From DATFFO01 sp963772815 (GTDB lineage: Bacteria > Actinomycetota > Acidimicrobiia > Spongiisociales > ZC4RG35): a stretch of 64,000 bases of DNA. Below are positions 1-8,331 of this stretch, one piece after another. Positions within the stretch are counted from its first letter, which is position 1. Each line of letters opens with the position of its first letter. The stretch spans positions 248,001-312,000 of the forward strand of contig CAVYYV010000005.1 of NCBI GenBank assembly GCA_963772815.1, in the 5' to 3' direction. The position numbers were made by a program, and so were the translations under genes. The notes under the pieces are model-generated. The model was not told where the DNA came from and did no database searches. It worked only from the letters and a program-made list of their open reading frames with translations.

Positions 1-527
1 ACACCCATGGAGCGCATGCGCTCGAAGGCAGCCCCGTCGGGGTTGTAGAACAAGTCCGCGGAGTGGACGTTGCCGACCCGAACTTCGATCCCGGCCGACT
101 GGGCTGCCCGGTCGGCTGCCGCCAGGAGGGCGAAGTCGGCGGTTGCGGCGAAATCTTGCCCCCCGTAGCGCATCCGGTTCACTCCCGAATCCGTACAGGC
201 CCCGATGGCCAGTATGACGTCGCGGATGGCCAGGTCGGGCTGGAGGGCGCCGCACGATCCCAACCGGATCAGGGACTCGACACCGTATTGGGTGACCAGC
301 TCGGTGGCATAGATCGAAGCGGAAGGGATGCCCATTCCCGAGCCCATGGCCGACACTGTCACACCCTTGTAGGTACCGGTGAAACCGAGCATGTTGCGCA
401 CCGCGGTGACCTCTCGGGCGCCATCGAGGAAGGTCTCGGCGATGTGTTGAGCCCGAAGAGGGTCACCGGGAAGGAGTACGGTGGGAGCAAAGTCGCCCGG
501 CTCGGCGGAGATATGAGGGGTGGCCAT
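1..527 (-). CDS. deoD: Purine-nucleoside phosphorylase DeoD (3' end outside window)
   Basis: Cytosolic enzyme of purine salvage that splits nucleosides with phosphate to base and (deoxy)ribose-1-phosphate. Only the N-terminal ~175 residues are inside the window; the frame is open to base 1. Visible family signatures are an early LLPGDPLRA phosphate-site motif, a GFTGTYKG segment, SAMGSGMGIPSASIY and IRLGSCGAL, all in the order seen in hexameric bacterial DeoD. The ATG at 527 is preceded by an AGGAGA-type ribosome site. It lies just downstream of the MTA/SAH nucleosidase on the same strand, which makes a small nucleoside-salvage group. The family assignment is secure; substrate range cannot be judged from the fragment. 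Confidence 0.93.
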   Translation of the reverse strand, partial: MATPHISAEPGDFAPTVLLPGDPLRAQHIAETFLDGAREVTAVRNMLGFTGTYKGVTVSAMGSGMGIPSASIYATELVTQYGVESLIRLGSCGALQPDLAIRDVILAIGACTDSGVNRMRYGGQDFAATADFALLAAADRAAQSAGIEVRVGNVHSADLFYNPDGAAFERMRSMG

Positions 528-584
528 GGATGATTCTCCTGTCGGCTCGAGGTTCACCGAGTATCGCATCCTCCCCCCAGGACG

Positions 585-1238
585 TCAGATGCGTTGAGGC
601 CACCGATGATCCTCGACCAACCCGTCTGCCACGGCCTCGCCCAGCCGGTCGACGGCGAGAGCCAATTCCTGGTCGATCACGGTCAGCATGTCGGCCCAGT
701 CACTCATCCCGTCGAGGTCATCGCGCCCATCGGAGATGCCCCTCAGGCCGACGAGGCCAATATCTGCCCGTTGGCAGACTCTCAACACGGCCCAGGTTTC
801 CATGTCCACCATCTCGGCGTCGATGTGGTCGTAGCGGGAGCCGGTGACGATATCGGCCCCGGTGGAGAGCGAGGCTGCGGGAACGCCGGGCACCTGCCAG
901 GGGACGATCTGGACCGGGTCTATGCCGAGGAACGGCGTCACACCGGCCGGGATGCCCAGAGCTGATGCGTCGACATCGCGCCACGACACCTTGGACACAC
1001 AGAACACATTCCCCCGCGGCAGGGTGCCACTACCTGCCGAGCCCAGCGAGACGACCAGGTCGGGTCGCCTACCGTCGGCGTCCAGCCGCGCCAACGCCGC
1101 ACCCAGGGCCGCCGCCGACTCGACGGGCCCGACGCCAGATATCAGCGGTCGGAAACGACACTGAAGCTCGACTCCGTACTCGTGATCGGTGGCCATCACG
1201 AACAATATCCGTCGCCCGGCGATGTCCAGCAGCTCCAT
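585..1238 (-). CDS. 5'-methylthioadenosine/S-adenosylhomocysteine nucleosidase-like protein
   Basis: A 217-residue phosphorylase-superfamily protein, expected to hydrolyse the glycosidic bond of MTA, SAH or a related nucleoside in SAM by-product recycling. It shows ISGVGPVESA near the N-terminus, VVSLGSAGSG, and a C-terminal MVDMETWAVLRVCQ helix that matches the ribose-binding Met-Glu region of MTAN, followed by RGISDGRDD with the catalytic-type Asp. The frame extends upstream to 1394, but the leader there is low-complexity and Arg-rich, so the ATG at 1238 (MELLDIAGRR) is chosen. It sits 58 bp upstream of deoD on the same strand. A futalosine hydrolase or another nucleosidase is possible; no menaquinone genes are nearby. 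Confidence 0.8.
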   Translation of the reverse strand: MELLDIAGRRILFVMATDHEYGVELQCRFRPLISGVGPVESAAALGAALARLDADGRRPDLVVSLGSAGSGTLPRGNVFCVSKVSWRDVDASALGIPAGVTPFLGIDPVQIVPWQVPGVPAASLSTGADIVTGSRYDHIDAEMVDMETWAVLRVCQRADIGLVGLRGISDGRDDLDGMSDWADMLTVIDQELALAVDRLGEAVADGLVEDHRWPQRI

Positions 1239-1415
1239 GGCGACATTATGGGTTGAAACGTGACACCGCGGCTCCACCCGGGCCTTAGGCCCGCCGCAAC
1301 AGTTTGTCCTCCACGAGCGCAGCGAGAGGGGGAAAGTCCCTGCCGCCGCAGCGGAGCGGAGGCGGGAGGGACTGGGGGGACGACGCCTCCGCACCGCCCA
1401 CGCTTCGGCCCGACC

Positions 1416-2933
1416 CTACCCAACCTCGTGGTCGAGACCGGCCATGGCGCGGACGGTATCCAGCGTGTCCGCTTCGGCTGGGTCCTTGTCGGGGCGATAT
1501 CCGCGGACCCGGGCGAAGCGGAGCGCCACCCCACCCGGGTAGCGGGTCGATACCTGGACGCCGTCCAGGGCAATCTCGACCACGATCTCGGGACGAACGA
1601 ACACCGTTCTCCCGGTCCGCCGTACCTCGATCTCCTGCAACCTGTGCGTCTGCCACTCCAACAGCTGGTCGGTCAGACCCTTGAAAGTCTTGCCCAGCAT
1701 CACGAACTGGTCGCCGTGCCTGGCGCCGAGATGCAGATTGGACAGCCAGCCCGATCGCCGTCCGTGACCCCATTCGGCTGCCAGCACCACGAGGTCCAGG
1801 GTGTGGACCGGCTTCACCTTCACCCACGCTGCCCCCCTCCGCCCGGCCTGGTAGAGCGAGTCGATTGCCTTCACCACCACACCCTCGTGCCCGGCGGCCA
1901 ATGCCTGGTCCATGACCCGTCCCGCCTCAGCAGCCGTCTTCACCACCTGACCGGGAACCACGCGTGGGCCGGCCAGTCGACGGAGAAGCCGGCGTCGCTC
2001 GTCGAGTGGCCGATCCAATAGATCCGTCCCGTCCAGGTAGAGCAAGTCGAAGAAGTAGACCGCCAGCCCCCTGTCGGGCATCTCGTCGGTACCGAAACGC
2101 CCGGCGGTCTCCTGGAATCGGGCCGGGCGACCCTCCGGGCCCATGAACAGGGCCTCGCCGTCGAGCACGGCGGAGCCACACGCCAGGGCCCCAACTGCGG
2201 CCACGATCTCGCCCAGTCGATCGGTGACCCGATTCAGGTTGCGCGTGTAGACCTCCACCACGTCATCCCGCCGATGAGCTTGCACACGCACCCCATCCAG
2301 CTTCCAGTCCACCAACGCCCGACCCGTACGATCGAGGGCCGCAGCGACGTCTTCGGCGCTCTGGGCGAGCATGGGTTTGAGCGGCCGGAATAGCTGCAAA
2401 CCAACCCCACTGAGTGGGCCCGCGCCGGGATCGAGCGCTATCTCGGCCACTTCCCAGATCCGGCCATTGAGCATCAGCGCTCGACGGACCTCGGCGGCGG
2501 GGGCGGCGGCCAACCTGGCCACGGCCTCCACCATGACTTTCTCCAGCGCACCCTGGCGCACCTCACCGGTCATGAGACCGAAGAGGAATTCCTGCTCAGG
2601 CCCGGTGGCCGATGCCATGAGGCCGTTCACAAGCTGGCGGGACCGGGTGGCCGATCCGGGGCCACTGGTAGACACCAGCTGATCGAAGGCATCCATGACG
2701 TCGATCAGGTTCAGGCGAGCTCGGGAAGCAGACTCCGGCACTTCTCCGATGGTGGCCCAACCCACACCGAGCGCTCCCTGGGGGATCACCCCCGACAGAA
2801 ACGCCACGGCCGCAGGGACCGACTCCAGGTCGAGCCGCCCCAGATAGTCGGCCAGCAGCTCGATCTTGGAAGTTCGCGAGGTGGTGTCGGCCACGGCCCT
2901 CGAGACCGACACCAGGCCCGCCAGGTCACTCAT
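1416..2933 (-). CDS. ligB: ATP-dependent DNA ligase, LigB type
   Basis: A 505-residue ligase that seals nicks using ATP. The N-terminal ~200 residues resemble the DNA_ligase_A_N helical domain. The adenylation domain carries the nucleotidyl-lysine motif WKLDGVRVQ at about residue 210, then motifs TRNLNRVTDRLGEI, VLDGEALF and DLLYLDGTDLLDRPL, and the lysine-rich AAWVKVKPVHTLDLVV motif, followed by an OB domain ending near FARVRGYRPDKDP. Length and order match the mycobacterial LigB/archaeal family rather than the short LigC type found at 45.4 kb. It is monocistronic, with the SLH protease gene upstream on the same strand. It is probably a non-essential repair ligase beside an NAD-dependent LigA elsewhere. 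Confidence 0.93.
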   Translation of the reverse strand: MSDLAGLVSVSRAVADTTSRTSKIELLADYLGRLDLESVPAAVAFLSGVIPQGALGVGWATIGEVPESASRARLNLIDVMDAFDQLVSTSGPGSATRSRQLVNGLMASATGPEQEFLFGLMTGEVRQGALEKVMVEAVARLAAAPAAEVRRALMLNGRIWEVAEIALDPGAGPLSGVGLQLFRPLKPMLAQSAEDVAAALDRTGRALVDWKLDGVRVQAHRRDDVVEVYTRNLNRVTDRLGEIVAAVGALACGSAVLDGEALFMGPEGRPARFQETAGRFGTDEMPDRGLAVYFFDLLYLDGTDLLDRPLDERRRLLRRLAGPRVVPGQVVKTAAEAGRVMDQALAAGHEGVVVKAIDSLYQAGRRGAAWVKVKPVHTLDLVVLAAEWGHGRRSGWLSNLHLGARHGDQFVMLGKTFKGLTDQLLEWQTHRLQEIEVRRTGRTVFVRPEIVVEIALDGVQVSTRYPGGVALRFARVRGYRPDKDPAEADTLDTVRAMAGLDHEVG

Positions 2934-2972
2934 CCAGTCGAGGCTTCCCGCCGGTGATCCAGTACCGCAGCG

Positions 2973-4658
2973 TCAGTCCCCCAGCGCCCGATGCAGAAAC
3001 GCCGCCATCTGACCCCGCGTCACCGGGTCATCAGGACAATATCGATCGTTCACCGGCGGATTGCAGCCCTTCGTGACCCCCGCCGCCGCCAACCACTCGA
3101 TGTCCGAGGCAAATATCGACCCTTCATCGGTGAACACCACCGGCACGCCGAAAGGCAGATCCGGCAACGCCCGATGCAGAAACGCCGCCATCTGACCCCG
3201 CGTCACCGGATCATCAGGACAATATCGATCGTTCACCGGCGGATTGCAGCCCTTCGTGACCCCCGCCGCCGCCAACCACTCGATGTCCGAGGCAAATATC
3301 GACCCTTCATCGATGAACACCACCGGCGCGCCGAGAGGCAGATCCGGCAACGCCCGATGCAGAAACGCCGCCATCTGACCCCGCGTCACCGGATCATCAG
3401 GACAATATCGATCGTTCACCGGCGGATTGCAGCCCTTCGTGATCCCTGCCGCCGCCAACCACTCGATGTCGGCGGCGAACACCGAAGACCCGACGTCACA
3501 CAACCCGGCCCCGGAAACCGAGACCTGATAGGACCCATTGGCCCCGGCGGTCACACTCACGTCCCGGCACTGAACCGTCTTCGACGTGCCCGGGCTGATG
3601 ACGTGGGCCAGCGGCTTGGAATAGGCGGCCAGATCACCTGGATCGAAGGGAACCTGACCCAGGGGTATCTGACGCCGAAAACCCATGTCGTAATCCGGGT
3701 TGCTGAGGCAGTAGAAGAGATTCGCGTCGGGGCACGGAACCACGTCGTAGACCTCCACCCCCGCCCAAACCGCCGGGATCGGGTCATAGGTCGACCGAGA
3801 ACGGGCGCCCAGTGTGTAGTAGCTCGAGCCAGCCTCGATCACCGCCATCTGGATGCCGTCACCGTCGTAGGGCTCCAGGGTGAAACTGGTCGGCTCGGAG
3901 CCGATGACCTTCACCTGATCCGGATCGATCCATCCGGCCGCATAACGGTTGATGACCGCGGTCTCATAGGGAAGGTCGAAGGTCCCGTAGCTGCCTTGGG
4001 CCTGGCCGTAGTTGCCCGACATGAGATCGAGGGCGTTGTCGTAGTCGTCGCCGCTCACCCCGGTGTATGAATGCGGCCAGGTCTGGGTATGCCCGAGCTC
4101 GTGGGCAGCGATCATGGAGAAGGCCCGGCCGTACCCGACCAGCGCCCAGCGGTCGTTGTCGGGCCAGTGACTAAAAGGCCCATGCCCCGGCCCACCCAGG
4201 CCGCCGGACCAGGGCCCGGCAATCAGAACTCCATTGGCCTGAGCACTCGGGTCGTCCGCCGCCGTCTGCAGGCAGGTCTGCTGACCACCCTCCGCCGACC
4301 CCCGGGCGACGAAGTCGATCTGGAGCCTGCTCCGCGATTGGGCGGCGAAATAGGGAGCCACGTCGGCGTCGAGCTGAGCTACGACGTCGTTCACATCGGC
4401 GGAGATATCGCAGGTCCACACGTCGATCACGTCGGTGCCGAGGCTGTGGGATCGGACGACATCGAGGCCGGGAACCAGCCCGAGGGGGTCCGTCGACTGT
4501 GGTGCCAGGCCGGTGAAGGACTCGGCCGGCGGGACGATCTCGTCCCGACCCAGACCGACAACATCGCCGGCGCCGGCCGCACCGAGCGGGAGCGACATGA
4601 CCGCTACCACGAGGACCAAGACGAGGGCGGGCTTGGTCGCTGTAGTGGGATGTGGCAT
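2973..4658 (-). CDS. Secreted metzincin-like metalloprotease with three SLH repeats
   Basis: A 561-residue exported protein. Residues 1-30 form a signal peptide with a hydrophobic VLVLVVAVMSLPLG core. The catalytic part has HELGHTQTWPH (HExxHxxxxxH zinc site) near residue 187 and a Met-turn-like LDLMSGNYG about 25 residues later, as in gametolysin or M6-like metzincins. The canonical Gly of the HExxHxxGxxH motif is Thr here. The C-terminal ~170 residues are three S-layer-homology-type repeats (DIEWLAAAGVTKGCNPP ... TRGQMAAFLHRAL), each with two Cys. The repeats should anchor the enzyme to the cell surface. Substrate is unknown. The repeats are almost identical in DNA (see the repeat entry), so their copy number may vary. 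Confidence 0.85.
   Translation of the reverse strand: MPHPTTATKPALVLVLVVAVMSLPLGAAGAGDVVGLGRDEIVPPAESFTGLAPQSTDPLGLVPGLDVVRSHSLGTDVIDVWTCDISADVNDVVAQLDADVAPYFAAQSRSRLQIDFVARGSAEGGQQTCLQTAADDPSAQANGVLIAGPWSGGLGGPGHGPFSHWPDNDRWALVGYGRAFSMIAAHELGHTQTWPHSYTGVSGDDYDNALDLMSGNYGQAQGSYGTFDLPYETAVINRYAAGWIDPDQVKVIGSEPTSFTLEPYDGDGIQMAVIEAGSSYYTLGARSRSTYDPIPAVWAGVEVYDVVPCPDANLFYCLSNPDYDMGFRRQIPLGQVPFDPGDLAAYSKPLAHVISPGTSKTVQCRDVSVTAGANGSYQVSVSGAGLCDVGSSVFAADIEWLAAAGITKGCNPPVNDRYCPDDPVTRGQMAAFLHRALPDLPLGAPVVFIDEGSIFASDIEWLAAAGVTKGCNPPVNDRYCPDDPVTRGQMAAFLHRALPDLPFGVPVVFTDEGSIFASDIEWLAAAGVTKGCNPPVNDRYCPDDPVTRGQMAAFLHRALGD
2983..3480. repeat. Three near-identical 183-bp tandem repeats encoding SLH domains
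   Basis: The string atgcagaaacgccgcc recurs at 2991, 3174 and 3357, a period of exactly 183 bp (61 codons). The first two linkers differ by only a few bases and the third unit is cut short where the SLH region begins. Even synonymous positions are conserved, so this is recent expansion or gene conversion. Copy number could be misassembled. Confidence 0.92.
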
Positions 4659-4738
4659 GGGTCTTTCTCGTGCTCGCCCCGTGGGTCGTGAAATCTACCA
4701 GCCTGACGGACCGGACTCGAGGGGCCATACTCGCGGAG

Positions 4739-5240
4739 ATGAGCTCAGACATCTATCGATTCATACTCGGCCTGCGGGCGATTCGCTCCTATCAGGCCCG
4801 CCCACTCGACGACTCGGATCTCGAGGCGATCCTGGAGGCGGCCCGGTGGACCGGGAGCTCCAAGAACCACCAGAGCTGGTCGTTCGTGGTGGTGACCGAC
4901 CCCGACCGGAGAGAAGAGTTGGCGGCCTGCGGCGACTACACCGACCCGGTTCGAGCCTCGGCGGCGACCATCGTGATCGTTCAGGAGGAGGGAGGATACG
5001 AGTTTGACACGGGCCGGGCGGCCCAGAACATCATGCTGGCGGCCAAGGCGATCGGGGTGGCCTCCTGTCCCATCACCCTCCATCGCGACGAGGACGCCCG
5101 CCGCGTCGTCGGAGCGCCCGAGGGCGCGCGCAGCACGCTTTGCCGTGGCTCTGGGCTATCCGACCGAGGACGCTCATCCCCGTCGCATCGGGGGCCGGAA
5201 GGCACGCGAGCAGGTAGTCCATCGAGAGGCGTACCGATGA
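4739..5240 (+). CDS. Nitroreductase family protein (frameshifted near 5125)
   Basis: FMN-dependent NAD(P)H nitroreductase-fold protein of ~166 residues. The start at 4739 gives IYRFILGLRAIRSYQARPL (the RRSxRxY-type FMN motif), ARWTGSSKNHQSW, and AAQNIMLAAKAIGVASC. After GAPEGAR the frame must change: the family ending RFAVALGYPTEDAHPRRIGG is read one base later and stops at 5240, overlapping the next start (ATGA). The extra base lies in or beside the gcgcgcgcagc run at 5124-5135. As deposited, the first frame instead runs through into the next gene and makes an artificial 340-residue fusion. A consensus error is likelier than a real lesion, because both halves are well conserved. Confidence 0.8.
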
Positions 5241-5674
5241 TGCCGCTCACCTGGGAGGAAGTCGCCGACGCCGCAGATTCCATCTCCTGGGTCACCTACG
5301 TAGCCACGGTCGGGAGCGACGGGCGTCCGCATGTGGCGGTCGTGGCACCCGGTTTGGCCGAGCCGGGCCACCTGTGGTTCGCGACCCGGCGCGACACTCG
5401 CAAACACCGCAACCTCCTGGCGAGAGCGGACGTGGCCTTCCACTGGCCCGTCACCACCGGGAGCGGGCCCGGTGAGTTGTTTGCCCGAGGTTTGGCGCGC
5501 ATCCTCGACAGCGCCGAGGACCGGCGCCGCCTGTGGAACCGTGTGGTGCCTTACGACATGACCAACTTCTGGGGCGACCCCGACAACGACGGTCTCGTGT
5601 TCGTGGACAGTGCCCTGACCATGGTGACTTTGGTCGGCCCGGACTTCGCCCATCGCCGCTGGGATCCTGACTGA
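5237..5674 (+). CDS. Pyridoxamine 5'-phosphate oxidase-family (FMN-binding split barrel) protein
   Basis: A 145-residue protein with the split-barrel pattern ISWVTYVATVGSDGRPHVAVV, LWFATRRDTRKHRNLLARADVAF and a late GLVFVDSALTMVTLV strand. Members bind FMN or F420 and reduce or oxidise small substrates; the true substrate cannot be told. The ATG at 5237 overlaps the stop of the nitroreductase (ATGA), so the pair is probably translationally coupled. Because of the frameshift in the upstream gene the two appear fused in the raw sequence, but the normal family length argues for separate proteins. Confidence 0.8.
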   Translation: MMPLTWEEVADAADSISWVTYVATVGSDGRPHVAVVAPGLAEPGHLWFATRRDTRKHRNLLARADVAFHWPVTTGSGPGELFARGLARILDSAEDRRRLWNRVVPYDMTNFWGDPDNDGLVFVDSALTMVTLVGPDFAHRRWDPD

Positions 5675-5743
5675 CGGAACGGCCCGTCGCCGCGGAACGA
5701 AAATCGCTTCGAAATTGACCTCGGGGCCGGGTAATTTGGCGAC

Positions 5744-6673
5744 ATGACGTCAGCTCCTCTGGTGGAAGCGCGTGGCCTGGTCAAGAAGTTCGGCGACGCC
5801 GTGGCGGTCGACCACATCGACTTCGAGATTCGACAGGGCGAGGCGTTCGGGTTCCTGGGCCCCAACGGAGCCGGCAAGACATCGACCATGAAGATGATCG
5901 CCACGGTCAGCCCGATCACCGAGGGGGAGATGACGGTCCTCGGGCTCGACCCCCGCACCCAGGGCGCTCAGATCCGCAGCCACCTGGGAGTCGTCCCCCA
6001 GGAGGACAACCTCGATCTGGAGCTCACGGTGGCCGAGAACCTGTGGATCTACGGCCGCTACCACGACGTCCCCAAGAACGAGATCAGGCGCCGGACCGAT
6101 GAGTTGCTCGACTTCGCCCAGCTGACGGAGCGACGCGACAGCACCGTCGAGTCGCTCTCGGGAGGGATGAAGCGGCGCCTCACCATTGCCCGGGCCCTGA
6201 TCAACGAGCCCGACCTGGTCATCCTCGACGAGCCCACGACCGGGCTCGACCCTCAGGCGCGTCACGTCTTGTGGGATCGTCTCTATCGGCTCAAGCAGCA
6301 GGGCGCAACACTGATCATCACCACTCACTACATGGACGAGGCCGAACAGCTCTGCGACCGGTTGGTGGTGATGGATGAGGGCAAGATCGTGGCCGAGGGG
6401 TCCCCCCTTTCCCTGATCGATAGGTTCACAACCAAGGAGGTGGTGGAGCTCCGCTTTGCCCCCGACACCGAGGGCTTGGGCCTCGACCGGCTCGAAGGCC
6501 TGGCCAAGAGCATCGAGCCCCTCGCCGACAGGGTCCTGCTCTACACCGACGACGCCGATTCACTCGTCGCCGAGATCAACCGGCGTGAGATTCCCCACGA
6601 GCAGCGCCTCACCCGGCGATCGACGCTGGAGGACGTCTTCCTGCGCCTCACCGGCCGACGACTGGTGGACTGA
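5744..6673 (+). CDS. ABC transporter ATP-binding protein, NodI/DrrA-like
   Basis: A 309-residue ATPase subunit of an ABC-2 exporter. Walker A is GPNGAGKTS near residue 44, the Q-loop is GVVPQEDNLD, the signature is ESLSGGMKRRL, Walker B is LVILDEPTTGLDP and the switch His is in ITTHYMDEAEQ. The NodI-like GLV..F and C-terminal LEDVFLRLTGRRL stretches fit lipo-oligosaccharide or drug exporters. It is the first gene of a three-gene operon: its stop overlaps the next start at 6673. A TAATTT hexamer at 5732-5737 ends 6 nt before the ATG, so the transcript is probably leaderless. The exported compound is not deducible. Confidence 0.92.
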   Translation: MTSAPLVEARGLVKKFGDAVAVDHIDFEIRQGEAFGFLGPNGAGKTSTMKMIATVSPITEGEMTVLGLDPRTQGAQIRSHLGVVPQEDNLDLELTVAENLWIYGRYHDVPKNEIRRRTDELLDFAQLTERRDSTVESLSGGMKRRLTIARALINEPDLVILDEPTTGLDPQARHVLWDRLYRLKQQGATLIITTHYMDEAEQLCDRLVVMDEGKIVAEGSPLSLIDRFTTKEVVELRFAPDTEGLGLDRLEGLAKSIEPLADRVLLYTDDADSLVAEINRREIPHEQRLTRRSTLEDVFLRLTGRRLVD

Positions 6674-7467
6674 TGAACACTCTCATCAAGCAGATGCGGG
6701 TGGTGGAGGCGGAGGCGATCGGCTACAAGCGCACCTGGCGGGGAACGATCATCTCTTCTTTCGTCAACCCGGTGCTGTTCCTGGCCGGCATGGGATTCGC
6801 CCTGGGCAGCCTGGTGGACCAGGGAGGCGGCAGAGCGGCACTCCCCATCCCCTTCATCACGTTCGTGGCCACCGGGCTACTCGCCGCCACTGCCATGCAA
6901 ACGGGGTTCGGAGAGGGCGCCTGGCCGGTCATGGCCGGGATCAAGTGGCGCAAGACGTTCGATGCCATGCTGGCCACTCCCTTGAGCGTGGCCGACCTGG
7001 TGGGAGGGCGTTTGATCTGGGGAGCCATCCACCTGGCCTTCACGATCGGGATCTACGCCATCGTGGCGGTCCTGTTCGGGGCGATGGAGCTCGTCCCTGC
7101 CCTGGAGGCCGTGATCGCCGCCGTCTTGTGTGGCCTCGCCTTCGAGGCGGCGGCGACCGCCTTCACCGCCCAGCTGGAGAAGGAGACCGGCCTGTCCACA
7201 GTCATGCGCTTCGGGATCATTCCCCTGTTCCTGTTCTCCGGCACTTTCTTCCCCATCACCCAGCTCCCCGGCTGGCTCCAGCCGCTGGCGATGGCCACTC
7301 CGCTCTTCCACGGTGTGGAGCTGGCCCGCAAGCTGGCCTTGCCCGACGTGGGCCCCCCGATCGTCTCCACGATGCCCATCTGGGTTCACGTGTTGTACCT
7401 GGTGGCGATGACCGTGGCGGGCTGGGCACTGGCCATCCACCTGCTCCGAAAGCGCCTCGAGCCATGA
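6673..7467 (+). CDS. ABC-2 type transporter permease, NodJ-like (first of two)
   Basis: A 264-residue inner-membrane permease with about six hydrophobic segments. Typical ABC-2 landmarks are RGTIISSFVNPVLFLAGMG near the N-terminus, ATGLLAATAMQTGFGEG, a long central amphipathic KWRKTFDAMLATPLS loop, and the FRYGI-like FGIIPLFLFSGTFFPITQLP before the last helices. It overlaps the ATPase gene by one base upstream and the second permease by four bases (ATGA) downstream. It probably heterodimerises with that second permease. Confidence 0.9.
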   Translation: MNTLIKQMRVVEAEAIGYKRTWRGTIISSFVNPVLFLAGMGFALGSLVDQGGGRAALPIPFITFVATGLLAATAMQTGFGEGAWPVMAGIKWRKTFDAMLATPLSVADLVGGRLIWGAIHLAFTIGIYAIVAVLFGAMELVPALEAVIAAVLCGLAFEAAATAFTAQLEKETGLSTVMRFGIIPLFLFSGTFFPITQLPGWLQPLAMATPLFHGVELARKLALPDVGPPIVSTMPIWVHVLYLVAMTVAGWALAIHLLRKRLEP

Positions 7468-8276
7468 CGGCTGATGCAGCGCCCACCCGCATCACTCCAC
7501 CCGCGGTCCTGGGAGGCATGCGTGCCCATCGACTGCTGGAACGCAACCTTCTCGTATACCGGCGCAGCTGGACGATCATCTTCTCGGGCTTCTTCGAGCC
7601 GGTGTTCTATCTCTTCTCGATCGGGGTGGGCCTGGGTGCCCTGGTGGGGACCGTCACCGGGCCGGGGGGCAACCCCATCACCTACACCGCCTTCGTTGCA
7701 CCGGCCCTACTCGCCTCCTCGGCGATGAACGGAGCGGTCTACGAGTCCACCATGAACATCTTCTTCAAGCTCAAGTTCGGCAAGGTGTACGACGGGATGC
7801 TCACCACCCCCATGAAGCCGATGGACATCGCGGTGGGTGAGATCTCCTGGTGCCTGATTCGGGGCCTGCTCTACGCCATCGGCTTCCTGGTCGTGCTTCT
7901 GGCCATGGGCCTCACACGGGGATGGCTGTGGCCACTGGTCCTGCCCACCGCCGTGCTGTTGGGTTTCGCCTTCAGCGCCTGTGGCATGGCTGCCACCACC
8001 TGGATGAAGGGCTGGCAGGACTTCGACCTGGTCAACCTGGTGACCCTGCCCCTGTTCCTGTTCTCGGCCACCTTCTATCCCCTCGACGTCTATCCGCCCC
8101 TGCTCCAGAACATCGCCCGCATTTCGCCCCTCTACCACGGGGTCGAGTTGATCCGCGGTTTCGTGCTGGGAGTGGCCGACTGGACGATGCTCGGCCACGC
8201 CGCCTTCCTCCTGATCATGGGCCTGATCGGTCTGGCGATCACTCGAGTCAGGCTGGCCAAGCTGCTCCTCACCTGA
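7464..8276 (+). CDS. ABC-2 type transporter permease, NodJ-like (second of two)
   Basis: A 270-residue permease, homologous in layout to the preceding one: RRSWTIIFSGFFEPVFYLFSIGVGLG, FVAPALLASSAMNGAVYESTMN, KFGKVYDGMLTTPMKP, then VTLPLFLFSATFYPLDVYPP and a final helix ending LAKLLLT. The start is the ATG at 7464 overlapping the previous stop; the longer frame reaching back to 6456 is an overlap artefact across the first permease. With its partner and the ATPase it makes a complete exporter. It is the last gene of the operon; hutU follows after 55 bp with its own -10-like box. Confidence 0.9.
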   Translation: MTADAAPTRITPPAVLGGMRAHRLLERNLLVYRRSWTIIFSGFFEPVFYLFSIGVGLGALVGTVTGPGGNPITYTAFVAPALLASSAMNGAVYESTMNIFFKLKFGKVYDGMLTTPMKPMDIAVGEISWCLIRGLLYAIGFLVVLLAMGLTRGWLWPLVLPTAVLLGFAFSACGMAATTWMKGWQDFDLVNLVTLPLFLFSATFYPLDVYPPLLQNIARISPLYHGVELIRGFVLGVADWTMLGHAAFLLIMGLIGLAITRVRLAKLLLT

Positions 8277-8331
8277 CCTCACCGGGGGCCGGCGGCTCCA
8301 GTTCCCCGAGAAGTGCGTAGCCTCCAGACTC

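Noticed and set aside
2991..4070. A plus-strand frame with three repeated blocks opposite the SLH protease gene.
   Set aside because: The repeats are only the complement of the SLH-coding repeats. The minus-strand product has a signal peptide, zinc motif and SLH motifs; this one has none.
4652..5674. A natural nitroreductase-PPOX fusion protein.
   Set aside because: The junction peptide is not family-like, while a one-base shift restores the normal nitroreductase C-terminus ending in an ATGA overlap with the PPOX start.
6456..7463. A long plus-strand frame across the first ABC permease, joined to the second permease.
   Set aside because: It is Arg/Pro/Gly-rich with no family resemblance, while the other frame encodes a clean permease; only the part from 7464 is real.
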